From contig NZ_CP129968.2 of the NCBI RefSeq assembly GCF_030503875.2, positions 2,506,001-2,570,000 on the forward strand: a DNA stretch of 64,000 nt, in the 5' to 3' direction. Below the pieces are notes generated by a model. It searched no databases. It was given only the letters and a program-made list of their open reading frames with translations, and was not told the origin of the DNA. Origin of the DNA: Marivirga arenosa. Lineage in GTDB: Bacteria > Bacteroidota > Bacteroidia > Cytophagales > Cyclobacteriaceae. Numbering within the stretch: the stretch's first letter is position 1; every line of letters begins with the position of its first letter. Shown one piece after another: positions 54,188-63,605 of this stretch. The translations under genes were made by a program, and so were the position numbers.

Positions 54188-55711
54188 TTACTCTTTTAAT
54201 ACTTTTAGCAACTGATCTAATACACCTCCCACATTTTGCTTTAAGCTTTCATATTCTTCCATTTCTACTATTCTATAATGATGCACTTTGCCCTTTTCTC
54301 CTTTGATCTTCTCTACAAAATCATAGGCCTGCAACTCTACCATATACCGCTTCTGATTGCTAGGATTTATTCTGGTTGCTTTCCGTACTTCCTGATTGGT
54401 AAATTCTTCTTTCCCCTCCTTCTTTAACCATGATTTCAACCATTCCAGATAATTTCGACTTGCCTCATTCAAGGGATCGGATTTCCTGATCAATACTTCC
54501 TTCATCAGCTTATTGGCTTCTTCTATATCTTCAAGAGTTGTATTGATGTAAACCTCTCCTGTTTCCCTATCGGTTTCTTCCTCTCTTTGGTATTGATGGT
54601 AAAAAGTCACCGCTTCGATGAAGGCTAAATAATGCGCATTCGTTCTTCTGGGCTTAAACACGATAGCTGGTAGCTGCAACTGCTCTGCATAAGGGTTTCT
54701 GATGCTTACAGGCTTTAACACACGTTGTGTATTTTTTAAGAGCTCTTGTAATTGATGGGCTGCTGCTATATCTACTTTACCTGCTGATAACTTCCGCTGA
54801 TAGGCCATAATTTTTTCATCCTGCCCCCTGCTTTCATCTATGTAAATCATAAACGATCGATTCGCATTATCTTCATACAGACTTTCTTTAGTGGTACAGC
54901 CTGCTACACAAACAGGGCCTTCTACTGTTAAGGTCACTGTTCTGGTCTCTCCTTTTGTGTTTTTAACTACTACCGTTTTGGTGATCCGCTTTTTGCTCTT
55001 GATTTCTCTTAGAGGATAAAGTACTTCTTCCGCACCGTCCAGGTCTTCTATGAGTATGAGTTTGTTTCTTAGTTCCTGCTGACCAAAATAGTAAAAGGCA
55101 TTGCCGCTCAGGCTGGTGATTTCCAGCTTATCCTCTTCGGGGATTAAAGCTGCTACTTTCTCTTGCAAATGGGTTTTACCTATGCCAGAACTGCCCAAGC
55201 TAATCACATGCAGCGGATTATCTCTTTTTCGGCTCGTAAAGATCAAATACATCAATAGCCTGTTGTTTTCTTCTCCTATCACTCCTGCCTTGCCTATATC
55301 CTCTTTTGTGCGTTCTATCAAGTTAGGAGCTTTTAAATATTGTAAGGCTTCCTTTCGCTCTGTGGTAGTGAGTTGCTTGCGCTTATCTTGTGTTTGGACT
55401 TTTAATTCTATTTCTTTTAGTCTGTAGGCTTCCAGCTCGTCTGTGAGTTCTGTTAATGCCGCTGCTGCTACACTCGTTCCTATTTCTAACCTTTCTGCTA
55501 TTTTCCTGATCAGCTTTTCTGTTTGGGTATCATTGTATAAATCAAGGTTGTGGCGCAAGCTTAAGTGTTCCACTTGGATTTTCAGGGTTGCCCTCATCCT
55601 GTCCAAGCCTTCCATTCTAATACCTCCTAAAATAGCGATTTCTAATGCTCCCTGAGTAAAGGTGAGATGTTCGGGGTTGGAAGTATCTAAAGGTTCTGTG
55701 GTAGCTTTCAT
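54188..55711 (-). CDS. P-loop ATPase of the mobile unit
   Basis: 507 residues from ATG 55711 (MKATTEPLDTSNPEHLTFTQ); earlier in-frame ATGs extend into the operator region. Walker A is SLGSSGIGKTHLQEKV (about residues 172-185) and Walker B KLILIEDLDGAEE. A CTTKESLYEDNANRSFMIYI segment looks like sensor and arginine-finger positions. An N-terminal helical part and a C-terminal winged-helix-like end (FTNQEVRKATRINPSNQKRY) suggest a DNA-handling ATPase such as a primase-associated or helicase-loader-like protein. Exact family not recognised. Confidence 0.75.
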   Translation of the reverse strand: MKATTEPLDTSNPEHLTFTQGALEIAILGGIRMEGLDRMRATLKIQVEHLSLRHNLDLYNDTQTEKLIRKIAERLEIGTSVAAAALTELTDELEAYRLKEIELKVQTQDKRKQLTTTERKEALQYLKAPNLIERTKEDIGKAGVIGEENNRLLMYLIFTSRKRDNPLHVISLGSSGIGKTHLQEKVAALIPEEDKLEITSLSGNAFYYFGQQELRNKLILIEDLDGAEEVLYPLREIKSKKRITKTVVVKNTKGETRTVTLTVEGPVCVAGCTTKESLYEDNANRSFMIYIDESRGQDEKIMAYQRKLSAGKVDIAAAHQLQELLKNTQRVLKPVSIRNPYAEQLQLPAIVFKPRRTNAHYLAFIEAVTFYHQYQREEETDRETGEVYINTTLEDIEEANKLMKEVLIRKSDPLNEASRNYLEWLKSWLKKEGKEEFTNQEVRKATRINPSNQKRYMVELQAYDFVEKIKGEKGKVHHYRIVEMEEYESLKQNVGGVLDQLLKVLKE

Positions 55712-55732
55712 TTTTCTAAAAATAATTTTTAC

Positions 55733-55843
55733 TGATATATTTATCATAAATCTATAAGATATATCAGAACAAAGCAAGACTTATATGATTTGATTATGAT
55801 ATTTATATCACCTACTTTTACCTAAAGCATCATATTTATATCA
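55733..55843. promoter_or_regulatory. Three related operator-like dyads in the divergent promoter region
   Basis: TGATATTTATATCA (55797-55810) is a perfect 6-bp dyad with 2-bp centre. TCATATTTATATCA (55830-55843) and TGATATATTTATCA (55733-55746) each have one mismatch. The first two are spaced 33 bp apart, about three helical turns. They lie between the ATPase gene and the divergent Cro/C1-type gene and are the likely targets of that repressor. Confidence 0.65.
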
Positions 55844-55859
55844 TTTTACTTACTTATCT

Positions 55860-56192
55860 ATGACTTTAGGCAACCATATCGCCACTTTACGCAAGAATAA
55901 AAAAATATCACAGCAAGAGCTGGGCAAGCTTGCTGGCACCTCTGGCGATCTCATTGGGCGCTATGAAAGAGATGAGGTAAAACCCTCTATTGATGTGGTC
56001 ATTAAGATAGCTGATGCATTAAATGTATCACTCGACTTCCTTGTAGGTAAAACTGATCTTGAGCTCGATACTGATGCACTAAAAAGGCTGGAACTGATTT
56101 CTAAACTCCCGCAGGAAGAAAAAAAACAACTACTACACGTTATCGATGCACTTCTAAGAGATTTTAACGCTAAAAAAGCTTATGCTTTATGA
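55860..56192 (+). CDS. Cro/C1-type (XRE) transcriptional regulator
   Basis: 110 residues. The N-terminal helix-turn-helix is visible: IATLRKNKKISQQELGKLAG and TSGDLIGRYERDEVKPSIDV, followed by KIADALNVSLDFLVGK. The C-terminal 40 residues (ALKRLELISKLPQEEKKQLL) are helical and probably mediate dimerisation. It is divergent from the ATPase gene with palindromes between, so it likely represses both. Its stop overlaps the next start (ATGA). Confidence 0.9.
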   Translation: MTLGNHIATLRKNKKISQQELGKLAGTSGDLIGRYERDEVKPSIDVVIKIADALNVSLDFLVGKTDLELDTDALKRLELISKLPQEEKKQLLHVIDALLRDFNAKKAYAL

Positions 56193-56449
56193 GGACTAAA
56201 ATTGAAGAGTTCAATGGCACTCATGTTTCTATTCGTTTTTTCCCAGATTCAGAACATGAACAAAAAGCTTTATCTGCTTTCAAAAATAATCGTGCTAATG
56301 ACAGCATAGAACTCAATGTTATAGGAAGGGTGGAAAAAGCGATTCTTTCTCAAGGTCTGGGACAGTACTCAGTTACAGGATTCAATGGAGTTCAAAACAA
56401 TATCTACTATATCTTTCAAGTGCAAAGAATTGGGGGCTTAGGACATTAA
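56189..56449 (+). CDS. Small protein translationally coupled to the XRE regulator
   Basis: 86 residues: MRTKIEEFNGTHVSIRFFPD, SEHEQKALSAFKNNRANDSI, and a Gly-rich end (YSVTGFNGVQNNIYYIFQVQ). The start overlaps the regulator stop by 4 bp and a terminator follows the stop, so the two form an operon. Possibly a co-regulator or antirepressor; family not recognised. Confidence 0.65.
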   Translation: MRTKIEEFNGTHVSIRFFPDSEHEQKALSAFKNNRANDSIELNVIGRVEKAILSQGLGQYSVTGFNGVQNNIYYIFQVQRIGGLGH

Positions 56450-56450
56450 A

Positions 56451-56482
56451 AAACCCCAAGCTTTAAGAGAAGCTTGGGGTTT
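56451..56482 (+). terminator. Terminator of the XRE operon
   Basis: AAACCCCAAGCTT pairs perfectly with AAGCTTGGGGTTT across a 6-nt loop, immediately after the stop of the 86-residue protein. This is the last feature I can place with the unit before the next Rhs cassette. Confidence 0.8.
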
Positions 56483-56587
56483 GGTTATATCTTAATGTAT
56501 GTATTTATTAATTACCACCATGTAAAACATGGCGGGAACGGGGGACCCAATGGTAAATATAGGTTTACAACAAGACTTCTTAGCATT

Positions 56588-56929
56588 TTAATCTTGATCA
56601 ATAGTTCGATAACCATTCTCCCATTCTTTGGAGTCTGAGTAGTAGATCAATGATTCACCTAATGAAGTCCCAAACCAAACAGTATAGTAAACACTATCTC
56701 GTTTTTCATAGAATAGTTCTTCAGAATCAATATTACTTAAATCAACTTCATTTAGAGTATTAGGTAGTTTTCCATGCAATGCCGAATATTCCTCTATCTT
56801 TTCAACTAGCAAATTACCATTTCTTTTTAACCTGTTCTCGTCAAAATCACGTAGAAAAACGAAATAGACTAGTAAAATAATTGATATTACCAATCCAATA
56901 AGAATTGTTGCTTTTTTCATATTAGTCAT
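56588..56929 (-). CDS. Membrane-anchored probable immunity protein of the second Rhs tip
   Basis: 113 residues. A single N-terminal helix (ATILIGLVISIILLVYFVF) is followed by a soluble domain: VEKIEEYSALHGKLPNTLNE and YYTVWFGTSLGESLIYYSDS. The pattern after the helix resembles pilin-like or small immunity domains. The start overlaps the tip stop by 4 bp (ATGA), the usual toxin-immunity layout. Location at the membrane suggests the toxin is met there or in the periplasm. Function is inferred from position. Confidence 0.65.
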   Translation of the reverse strand: MTNMKKATILIGLVISIILLVYFVFLRDFDENRLKRNGNLLVEKIEEYSALHGKLPNTLNEVDLSNIDSEELFYEKRDSVYYTVWFGTSLGESLIYYSDSKEWENGYRTIDQD

Positions 56930-57906
56930 TCTTTTGTATCCTCTTTCTTCTCTTCTTCTGTTGTGTGTTTCGGATCAGAAGACATATTTGTCTCGGTTGG
57001 TGGTGTAGATGTGTCATCCGCATCTGGCAAATTGTCGTAGTTTGGTGCATTTTCTGGATCAGTCGCTCCCAAGACATCAACTAAGAAATTCTGTAACTGC
57101 TCAGCAAATGACAGATCGCTTTCAGGGTCAAAGAAATCTGCTCCAAATTGTGCACCAAATTTATCACTAGGTAAATCCTCATAACTAAAAGCTGAATGCT
57201 CCGCATTAATCATATCACCTAACTCTTGCAACAGTCCATCTTGTAATGCTTTACCAACAGGGTGTTCTTCTCCATTTTGCTTATAGCCATAACTTCTACC
57301 AGCATAAAACATGAAGTGCGCCATGTCGACCCAACCACCTTTTTTGGTATAGATATATCGGTTACCACCTGAAGTATTAAAGGGAGCAGTATTCGCTGGC
57401 TTAGGACCTTTAAAGGTCATCTTAGTTTTACCCATTCTTAGCATTCCAGCATTTGCATCACTGCCTCTTGTTTTTCCCAAACCTGTTGATAAATTATTCA
57501 TGAAGGAAACAAACCCCTGAACCGTACCAGCTAAAGGTTTAATAGGTTCATTTCCATCAGGGTCAATATTTCCAATAGGGTTATTCAGGACATAATTATA
57601 TGGACTATATGCAGAATATTTCTCACTTAGGTTATCAACTCCATTCCATCTCCCTAAATCAGGCTGATACATTCTTGCCCCATAGTCAATCCACCCTGTT
57701 TCTTCCTGCTCCTCCTTGCCGTTGTACTTGTAATTATTCGCCTTTGAGTAGCTCCTCTGATAGGAGTTAAAGGTTAGACCAAAAGGATAGTAATTATAGC
57801 GATTTTTTAGCGCACACTCTTTTTTCTTTAGGCTCTCCCCTAAAAAAACAGCGGTTTTGCCCATGCTTTCCCCTGCCTGTCGGTATGATAATTTTAAACA
57901 GCCCAT
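56926..57906 (-). CDS. Orphan Rhs tip with an unrecognised C-terminal domain
   Basis: 326 residues. The start and first 42 codons are identical to the first tip; the Rhs core is similar (NNYKYNGKEEQEETGWIDYG, ARMYQPDLGRWNGVDNLSEK, YVLNNPIGNIDPDGNEPIKP). After that it differs entirely: NRYIYTKKGGWVDMAHFMFY and AGRSYGYKQNG, with conserved-looking Trp/Asp/His residues, then an acidic Pro/Thr-rich tail. WVDMAHF with its Asp and His might be a catalytic site. The toxin family is unknown to me. Confidence 0.8.
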   Translation of the reverse strand: MGCLKLSYRQAGESMGKTAVFLGESLKKKECALKNRYNYYPFGLTFNSYQRSYSKANNYKYNGKEEQEETGWIDYGARMYQPDLGRWNGVDNLSEKYSAYSPYNYVLNNPIGNIDPDGNEPIKPLAGTVQGFVSFMNNLSTGLGKTRGSDANAGMLRMGKTKMTFKGPKPANTAPFNTSGGNRYIYTKKGGWVDMAHFMFYAGRSYGYKQNGEEHPVGKALQDGLLQELGDMINAEHSAFSYEDLPSDKFGAQFGADFFDPESDLSFAEQLQNFLVDVLGATDPENAPNYDNLPDADDTSTPPTETNMSSDPKHTTEEEKKEDTKE

Positions 57907-58006
57907 TTAAGCTTTCAAGATAATAATATTTTTTTTCGCCCTCGCCTGTTTTTTAAGTTTTCATTCGTATAAGTAGTAAATAACTTAATTTTAAAAACAT
58001 ATGATT

Positions 58007-58219
58007 ATGGCACACAATTTCGATTACAATAAAATTATGGAGACTTACAACAATGCTGCAAGCCCTGTTGCTGCTAATGGGGCATTTGATTTAGTAAGAA
58101 CATCATTAAAAGACGGTCACGAGGTTCAGATTAATTTTGGAGAAGGACAACAGTCTAAAAGGTTTACAAAGATTGAAGACTTTAATAAATGGGTTGCCGA
58201 CATTAAGGAGAGGATTTAA
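58007..58219 (+). CDS. Small conserved protein of the unit (copy 2)
   Basis: Identical to the protein at 50261-50473, including its divergent position next to an Rhs tip. Its retention beside a different tip suggests it serves the unit rather than one particular toxin. Confidence 0.65.
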   Translation: MAHNFDYNKIMETYNNAASPVAANGAFDLVRTSLKDGHEVQINFGEGQQSKRFTKIEDFNKWVADIKERI

Positions 58220-58336
58220 ATAGTTTGTTGGCAATATAAACTAACGTTTTTTTGAAGGATAAAAGCTTTGGGCGTGCGTGGGATTGTGTGGCATTTATTC
58301 TTCAAAAAAATGATCCAAGCGAACTGCTGCACCCCA

Positions 58337-58432
58337 TTAAATGTAAAAAATCTGGCAGAGCGCGGTAAGTATCCTGATCACTAAAACGACCACAACAATT
58401 TGCTGGAACCACTTCACTTTCCCGACCTGCAC
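58337..58432 (-). CDS. Possible hydrophobic peptide (copy 2)
   Basis: Same 31-codon GTG frame as at 50591-50686, with the same doubts about its start and reality. Confidence 0.2.
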   Translation of the reverse strand: MQVGKVKWFQQIVVVVLVIRILTALCQIFYI

Positions 58433-58441
58433 TGTCTGCTC

Positions 58442-58583
58442 TGCGGGCCCCTGCGGGCGCCACCACCAGCCTGCCAAGGGGGAACGTAGCAAAGCGGAGA
58501 GGCTTGGCAGTGCGGACAGCCTTTGGATTGTGCGTCTGGTTTGCGGGGGCTGTACGGGACTGGTGGTGGCACGCAGGCCCGCA
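58442..58583. other. Predicted three-way-junction structure (copy 2)
   Basis: Identical to 50696-50837, so it offers no independent covariation evidence. The surrounding GC-rich segment 58220-59032 likewise has no supported gene. Confidence 0.6.
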
Positions 58584-58878
58584 CTAACTCGGGCTGTGGT
58601 TTTGTTTTTTTGCCTTTGCCCCGCAGGGATCAAACACATCAAAAAAACAAAAAGGAACAGACGTGGCGAGGAGCGGATGGCAAGCAAGGGGAGGAAAATG
58701 CAAATAGGGTTTGTGCGGCTGCTAAATATGCGCTGTACTCTGATACCGATTTACCTGCTTATGCTTTTTTGCTAAGCGGGTGATCCATTAACAACAATCA
58801 GTGTGCAGCGCATGTTTTAAGGCGTGAAGATTTGCATTTTTCCGCACTGCAGCCTTGCCAACGCACCACAGGCACACC

Positions 58879-58991
58879 GCTTCACCAAGTATTTTTCCGA
58901 CCCCTCGATGGGGAAGAAAAAATAAACTGCTCACTCTCGTATCGCACCACTCTCGGCATGGTTCCGCCCGTGCGGAACCAACTACTGCCCT
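58879..58991. repeat. Conserved GGTTCCGC hairpin segment (copy 2)
   Basis: Identical to 51133-51245; the hairpin is at 58960-58979. Confidence 0.7.
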
Positions 58992-59032
58992 ACTGCTTTT
59001 TGGTGGAGTTGATATAAAGATTTTACTGGGGG

Positions 59033-59353
59033 TTATCTCTTTTTCTGGATGTTTGAGGGATCTCTGCTTGTATGAAAAATATCAAGGATCAAGATTGCTT
59101 TACTGGTAATCTCGTAAATTATTTTATAGCTCCATATTACTTTATAACGATAATTACCAGGTTCACCCTTTAAATTAGGCTCTTCTTCAAATTTCTCAGG
59201 AAAGTCGCTCAAAGACTTGGATTGTGCTACTATTTCGTTTCTGACTTTCTTGGCTACCTCAATGGATTCTCTTTTCTTAATATAGTTGTAAATACTTCTT
59301 AATGATCTTTTTGCTTCATCATCCCAGATAATACCTAACCTTTTCTTTACCAT
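59033..59353 (-). CDS. ParE/RelE-family toxin of the unit (copy 2)
   Basis: Identical to the toxin at 51287-51607. Two identical toxin-antitoxin pairs can cross-neutralise, so losing one unit would not by itself release toxin activity. Confidence 0.87.
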   Translation of the reverse strand: MVKKRLGIIWDDEAKRSLRSIYNYIKKRESIEVAKKVRNEIVAQSKSLSDFPEKFEEEPNLKGEPGNYRYKVIWSYKIIYEITSKAILILDIFHTSRDPSNIQKKR

Positions 59354-59601
59354 TCCTGCATCTCTTTTTCAAGATCATCCTGAGTAGTATATTGACCTTT
59401 CGCTATTCTTGCTTTAGCATCCCTGACCCTTGTCTTTAATTGATTTGCCGTCATAGGTTTGCCCGATAAAGTATAATCATCTTGCGTATATTCTTTAGCT
59501 ACAGCATAAAGCATTTTTATAAGCCTAGCATCTCCTTCTTCTATAAAATGGTAGAGTTCTTCTTTGATCTTAGGTGCTCCCATAATTGATGTTATTTCCA
59601 T
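59347..59601 (-). CDS. Antitoxin of the unit (copy 2)
   Basis: Identical to the antitoxin at 51601-51855, with the same 7-bp overlap with the toxin gene and the alternative start 18 bp inside. Confidence 0.82.
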   Translation of the reverse strand: MEITSIMGAPKIKEELYHFIEEGDARLIKMLYAVAKEYTQDDYTLSGKPMTANQLKTRVRDAKARIAKGQYTTQDDLEKEMQEW

Positions 59602-59631
59602 ACAAATTAACGATTTATTTTTGCAATTAAT

Positions 59632-60561
59632 TCATCCCATCGGATGGAACTGCTGGATTTCTTCTTTTAAGCTTTCTACATCGTTTCTTAAATAGCTTTC
59701 TGTACTGCTGATATAGCGATGGCCTGCTAGGTATTGAACTTCTCTTAGATTATGGCCTCTTAGCCACTTAGTAATCACACTCGATCTGATCTGCTCAGCA
59801 TTTTTTACTCTACTATTTATCTGTTTTACCTTTAGCATTAACTGCGTCATAAAATTGCTAAAACTATAGCAGTTACCTGCTTCTCCAATAAATAGTCTAT
59901 TGGTTACCTGTGGCTTTTGGCTTTTTCTTTTAGGTTTCATCTGCAACAGCTCAGCTCGAACATGTAATATATAGTCGTATAAATCCATGACCTGATAGCT
60001 TTCTAACTGCAGCAATCTGCCGTTATATTTTTTACCTCCCAGTACATCGAGGTTTCCTTCTCTTAATTTAATATGGCTCACTTCTAATCTGGCTAACTCT
60101 GTTGTTCTTAAGCCTTGGTAAATCAGCATGCCTAGCATCACTTTATTACGCTTATCCTGATGGCTTTCAGCAGGATATTGATTATACAGGCTGTGGAGAT
60201 CCTCACTACTTAATATGGGGTAAAGCGTTTTCCTTTTAATGCCTTTTACAGCTATATCTGTTACTGGATCTTTACTGATCAACTCTTCCTCTAGTAAATA
60301 ATTATAGAAGTGCTTAATAGTGCCTATATAACTTTGTATTGTTCTTTGGCTTACTTCCCTGCTATTGCACCATTTCATAAAACTTAATAAGTCTGTATAG
60401 CTTACTTCTGTCACTGACAGATTCTCTATAGCTAGCCAGTCAAAGTAGACCGATACTATCCTTAATCTACTCTTGATACTTGCTTTACTGGCTTGTTTTA
60501 CTTTCAGATACTTTATAAAACCTTCTTTCAGCTGTACTTGGTTTATTAACTCATCTTTCAT
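59632..60561 (-). CDS. Tyrosine recombinase lacking one active-site His (copy 2)
   Basis: Identical to the recombinase at 51886-52815, including the replaced His and the 11-bp overlap with the upstream recombinase. Confidence 0.9.
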   Translation of the reverse strand: MKDELINQVQLKEGFIKYLKVKQASKASIKSRLRIVSVYFDWLAIENLSVTEVSYTDLLSFMKWCNSREVSQRTIQSYIGTIKHFYNYLLEEELISKDPVTDIAVKGIKRKTLYPILSSEDLHSLYNQYPAESHQDKRNKVMLGMLIYQGLRTTELARLEVSHIKLREGNLDVLGGKKYNGRLLQLESYQVMDLYDYILHVRAELLQMKPKRKSQKPQVTNRLFIGEAGNCYSFSNFMTQLMLKVKQINSRVKNAEQIRSSVITKWLRGHNLREVQYLAGHRYISSTESYLRNDVESLKEEIQQFHPMG

Positions 60562-61567
60562 CTTCTGATAGCTGGATATATTCATAGACGGGTATATTTT
60601 TATAGACTGTTTGTTGCTCACTGGGCTTATGCTGAAGGTGCGCATAGATTTGCGTACTTTCTAAGCTGCTATGACCTAAAAACCTGCTAATGCTTTCCAG
60701 TTTCATACCTGCTGTTAATAGGTGGGTAGCTATGCTATGCCTGAGCGTATGTAATCCTATCTCCTTTTCTATTAAGTCCAAGTCTCCTGTTTGGTATTGC
60801 AACTTCTTTAGTCTAAGCAGAAGGCTTTGGCCTTGCATGCCTTTTCCTGAGCTGTAACTAATAAAAAGCTTACCTATCTTGCTGCCTCTGCTTAAAGCTG
60901 TTCTATGATCATAGACATAACTAATTAAATGGTGTAGATTCCTTTTACTGATTGGTACTAACCTTTCTTTATAGTTCTTCCCTCCTTTCACATGCAATAT
61001 GCTGCTATCAAAATTGATATCTTCTACTTCCAGCTGTACGCCTTCATTTCTTCTTAGACCACAACCATAGTAAATAGCTAGCATGGCTCTGTCTCTTGAC
61101 TGTATTGCTTCATATAGTTGATCTGAGGCATTCGGCTTTCTATCAGGTAACTGATAGCTTGCCTTAAAAAGAAGCCTAATTTCTTCCACTGTCAGATAGT
61201 CTAGCTTCCTGACCGCTTCTTCATCTTTTAACCTGATTGCAGGGATTTCCAGCCTGCCTACCTTTCTCAAGTATTCAGTAAACTTTCGTAATGCCTGTAT
61301 ATGCTTGTTCAGGTGGCCATTACTTAGCCCACCGCCCCGCCTGTTGTTAGCTCGTTCCTTTAGCTTTTGGTAATAGCCTTCAATGTGCTTTGTTTTTAGC
61401 TCTCTGATGTTTTTGATTTCCTGCTGCTCAAGATAGTGGAGCAGTTCACGAACGTGTAAGGGAAGGTTGTACACAGTAGTAATACTATAGCCCTGCACGG
61501 CAAGCCATTCTTTGAAGCTTTCTTCCAGATAGCGATATGAGGCATTGGATAGGTTTAACTTTTTCAT
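60551..61567 (-). CDS. Tyrosine recombinase with full active site (copy 2)
   Basis: Identical to the recombinase at 52805-53821; all catalytic residues are present. Confidence 0.92.
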   Translation of the reverse strand: MKKLNLSNASYRYLEESFKEWLAVQGYSITTVYNLPLHVRELLHYLEQQEIKNIRELKTKHIEGYYQKLKERANNRRGGGLSNGHLNKHIQALRKFTEYLRKVGRLEIPAIRLKDEEAVRKLDYLTVEEIRLLFKASYQLPDRKPNASDQLYEAIQSRDRAMLAIYYGCGLRRNEGVQLEVEDINFDSSILHVKGGKNYKERLVPISKRNLHHLISYVYDHRTALSRGSKIGKLFISYSSGKGMQGQSLLLRLKKLQYQTGDLDLIEKEIGLHTLRHSIATHLLTAGMKLESISRFLGHSSLESTQIYAHLQHKPSEQQTVYKNIPVYEYIQLSEDER

Positions 61568-61738
61568 CTATATTTATTCTAACTTTATCACTCCAATGAC
61601 TACTTTTTGGCACTTATTATCAGGCAAGTATTGCAGGTTCTCAGGTAATCGCCTAACAGGCTCTGTTTTTCACTTCGGTTGGTGTTTCCAGAACTTTTGA
61701 ACTTTGCTTATAAACTCTTGACAGGCTGCAGCTTTACT

Positions 61739-61770
61739 GGTTCATTGAGTAAGTGAACCACCCTTGAACC
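61739..61770. promoter_or_regulatory. TGAACC inverted/direct repeats (copy 2)
   Basis: Identical to 53993-54024, inside the 366-bp non-coding segment 61568-61933. Confidence 0.35.
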
Positions 61771-61933
61771 ACCTATGAACATCCCCCTTTATTTTACTAC
61801 TTCTTCCTTTAGTACTATTTATACTACGATTGAATAAAGCTTAATGAACCTAATCAGATATATACTATATTAAGCTGTTTCACGGTGCTCTGTCTATAAC
61901 ATGCACCGAGTACTCCCCTTTGGGGAATGATTC

Positions 61934-63457
61934 TTACTCTTTTAATACTTTTAGCAACTGATCTAATACACCTCCCACATTTTGCTTTAAGCTTTCATAT
62001 TCTTCCATTTCTACTATTCTATAATGATGCACTTTGCCCTTTTCTCCTTTGATCTTCTCTACAAAATCATAGGCCTGCAACTCTACCATATACCGCTTCT
62101 GATTGCTAGGATTTATTCTGGTTGCTTTCCGTACTTCCTGATTGGTAAATTCTTCTTTCCCCTCCTTCTTTAACCATGATTTCAACCATTCCAGATAATT
62201 TCGACTTGCCTCATTCAAGGGATCGGATTTCCTGATCAATACTTCCTTCATCAGCTTATTGGCTTCTTCTATATCTTCAAGAGTTGTATTGATGTAAACC
62301 TCTCCTGTTTCCCTATCGGTTTCTTCCTCTCTTTGGTATTGATGGTAAAAAGTCACCGCTTCGATGAAGGCTAAATAATGCGCATTCGTTCTTCTGGGCT
62401 TAAACACGATAGCTGGTAGCTGCAACTGCTCTGCATAAGGGTTTCTGATGCTTACAGGCTTTAACACACGTTGTGTATTTTTTAAGAGCTCTTGTAATTG
62501 ATGGGCTGCTGCTATATCTACTTTACCTGCTGATAACTTCCGCTGATAGGCCATAATTTTTTCATCCTGCCCCCTGCTTTCATCTATGTAAATCATAAAC
62601 GATCGATTCGCATTATCTTCATACAGACTTTCTTTAGTGGTACAGCCTGCTACACAAACAGGGCCTTCTACTGTTAAGGTCACTGTTCTGGTCTCTCCTT
62701 TTGTGTTTTTAACTACTACCGTTTTGGTGATCCGCTTTTTGCTCTTGATTTCTCTTAGAGGATAAAGTACTTCTTCCGCACCGTCCAGGTCTTCTATGAG
62801 TATGAGTTTGTTTCTTAGTTCCTGCTGACCAAAATAGTAAAAGGCATTGCCGCTCAGGCTGGTGATTTCCAGCTTATCCTCTTCGGGGATTAAAGCTGCT
62901 ACTTTCTCTTGCAAATGGGTTTTACCTATGCCAGAACTGCCCAAGCTAATCACATGCAGCGGATTATCTCTTTTTCGGCTCGTAAAGATCAAATACATCA
63001 ATAGCCTGTTGTTTTCTTCTCCTATCACTCCTGCCTTGCCTATATCCTCTTTTGTGCGTTCTATCAAGTTAGGAGCTTTTAAATATTGTAAGGCTTCCTT
63101 TCGCTCTGTGGTAGTGAGTTGCTTGCGCTTATCTTGTGTTTGGACTTTTAATTCTATTTCTTTTAGTCTGTAGGCTTCCAGCTCGTCTGTGAGTTCTGTT
63201 AATGCCGCTGCTGCTACACTCGTTCCTATTTCTAACCTTTCTGCTATTTTCCTGATCAGCTTTTCTGTTTGGGTATCATTGTATAAATCAAGGTTGTGGC
63301 GCAAGCTTAAGTGTTCCACTTGGATTTTCAGGGTTGCCCTCATCCTGTCCAAGCCTTCCATTCTAATACCTCCTAAAATAGCGATTTCTAATGCTCCCTG
63401 AGTAAAGGTGAGATGTTCGGGGTTGGAAGTATCTAAAGGTTCTGTGGTAGCTTTCAT
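61934..63457 (-). CDS. P-loop ATPase of the mobile unit (copy 2)
   Basis: Identical to the ATPase at 54188-55711, with the start again placed at the ATG that leaves the operator region free. Confidence 0.75.
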   Translation of the reverse strand: MKATTEPLDTSNPEHLTFTQGALEIAILGGIRMEGLDRMRATLKIQVEHLSLRHNLDLYNDTQTEKLIRKIAERLEIGTSVAAAALTELTDELEAYRLKEIELKVQTQDKRKQLTTTERKEALQYLKAPNLIERTKEDIGKAGVIGEENNRLLMYLIFTSRKRDNPLHVISLGSSGIGKTHLQEKVAALIPEEDKLEITSLSGNAFYYFGQQELRNKLILIEDLDGAEEVLYPLREIKSKKRITKTVVVKNTKGETRTVTLTVEGPVCVAGCTTKESLYEDNANRSFMIYIDESRGQDEKIMAYQRKLSAGKVDIAAAHQLQELLKNTQRVLKPVSIRNPYAEQLQLPAIVFKPRRTNAHYLAFIEAVTFYHQYQREEETDRETGEVYINTTLEDIEEANKLMKEVLIRKSDPLNEASRNYLEWLKSWLKKEGKEEFTNQEVRKATRINPSNQKRYMVELQAYDFVEKIKGEKGKVHHYRIVEMEEYESLKQNVGGVLDQLLKVLKE

Positions 63458-63478
63458 TTTTCTAAAAATAATTTTTAC

Positions 63479-63589
63479 TGATATATTTATCATAAATCTA
63501 TAAGATATATCAGAACAAAGCAAGACTTATATGATTTGATTATGATATTTATATCACCTACTTTTACCTAAAGCATCATATTTATATCA
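63479..63589. promoter_or_regulatory. Operator-like dyads (copy 2)
   Basis: Same three dyads as 55733-55843, at 63479-63492, 63543-63556 and 63576-63589. Confidence 0.65.
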
Positions 63590-63605
63590 TTTTACTTACT
63601 TATCT

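Larger units (their letters stand above)
50033..56254. repeat. Left copy of a 6.2-kb-plus direct repeat (period 7746 bp)
   Basis: Every base run I compared, and every encoded protein, is identical to 57779-64000. To the left of 50033 the two copies fall abruptly to roughly 80 percent identity inside the Rhs core and then to none. The right end of the repeat cannot be seen because the second copy reaches the window edge. Near-perfect identity over this length means recent duplication, gene conversion or an assembly problem. Confidence 0.95.
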
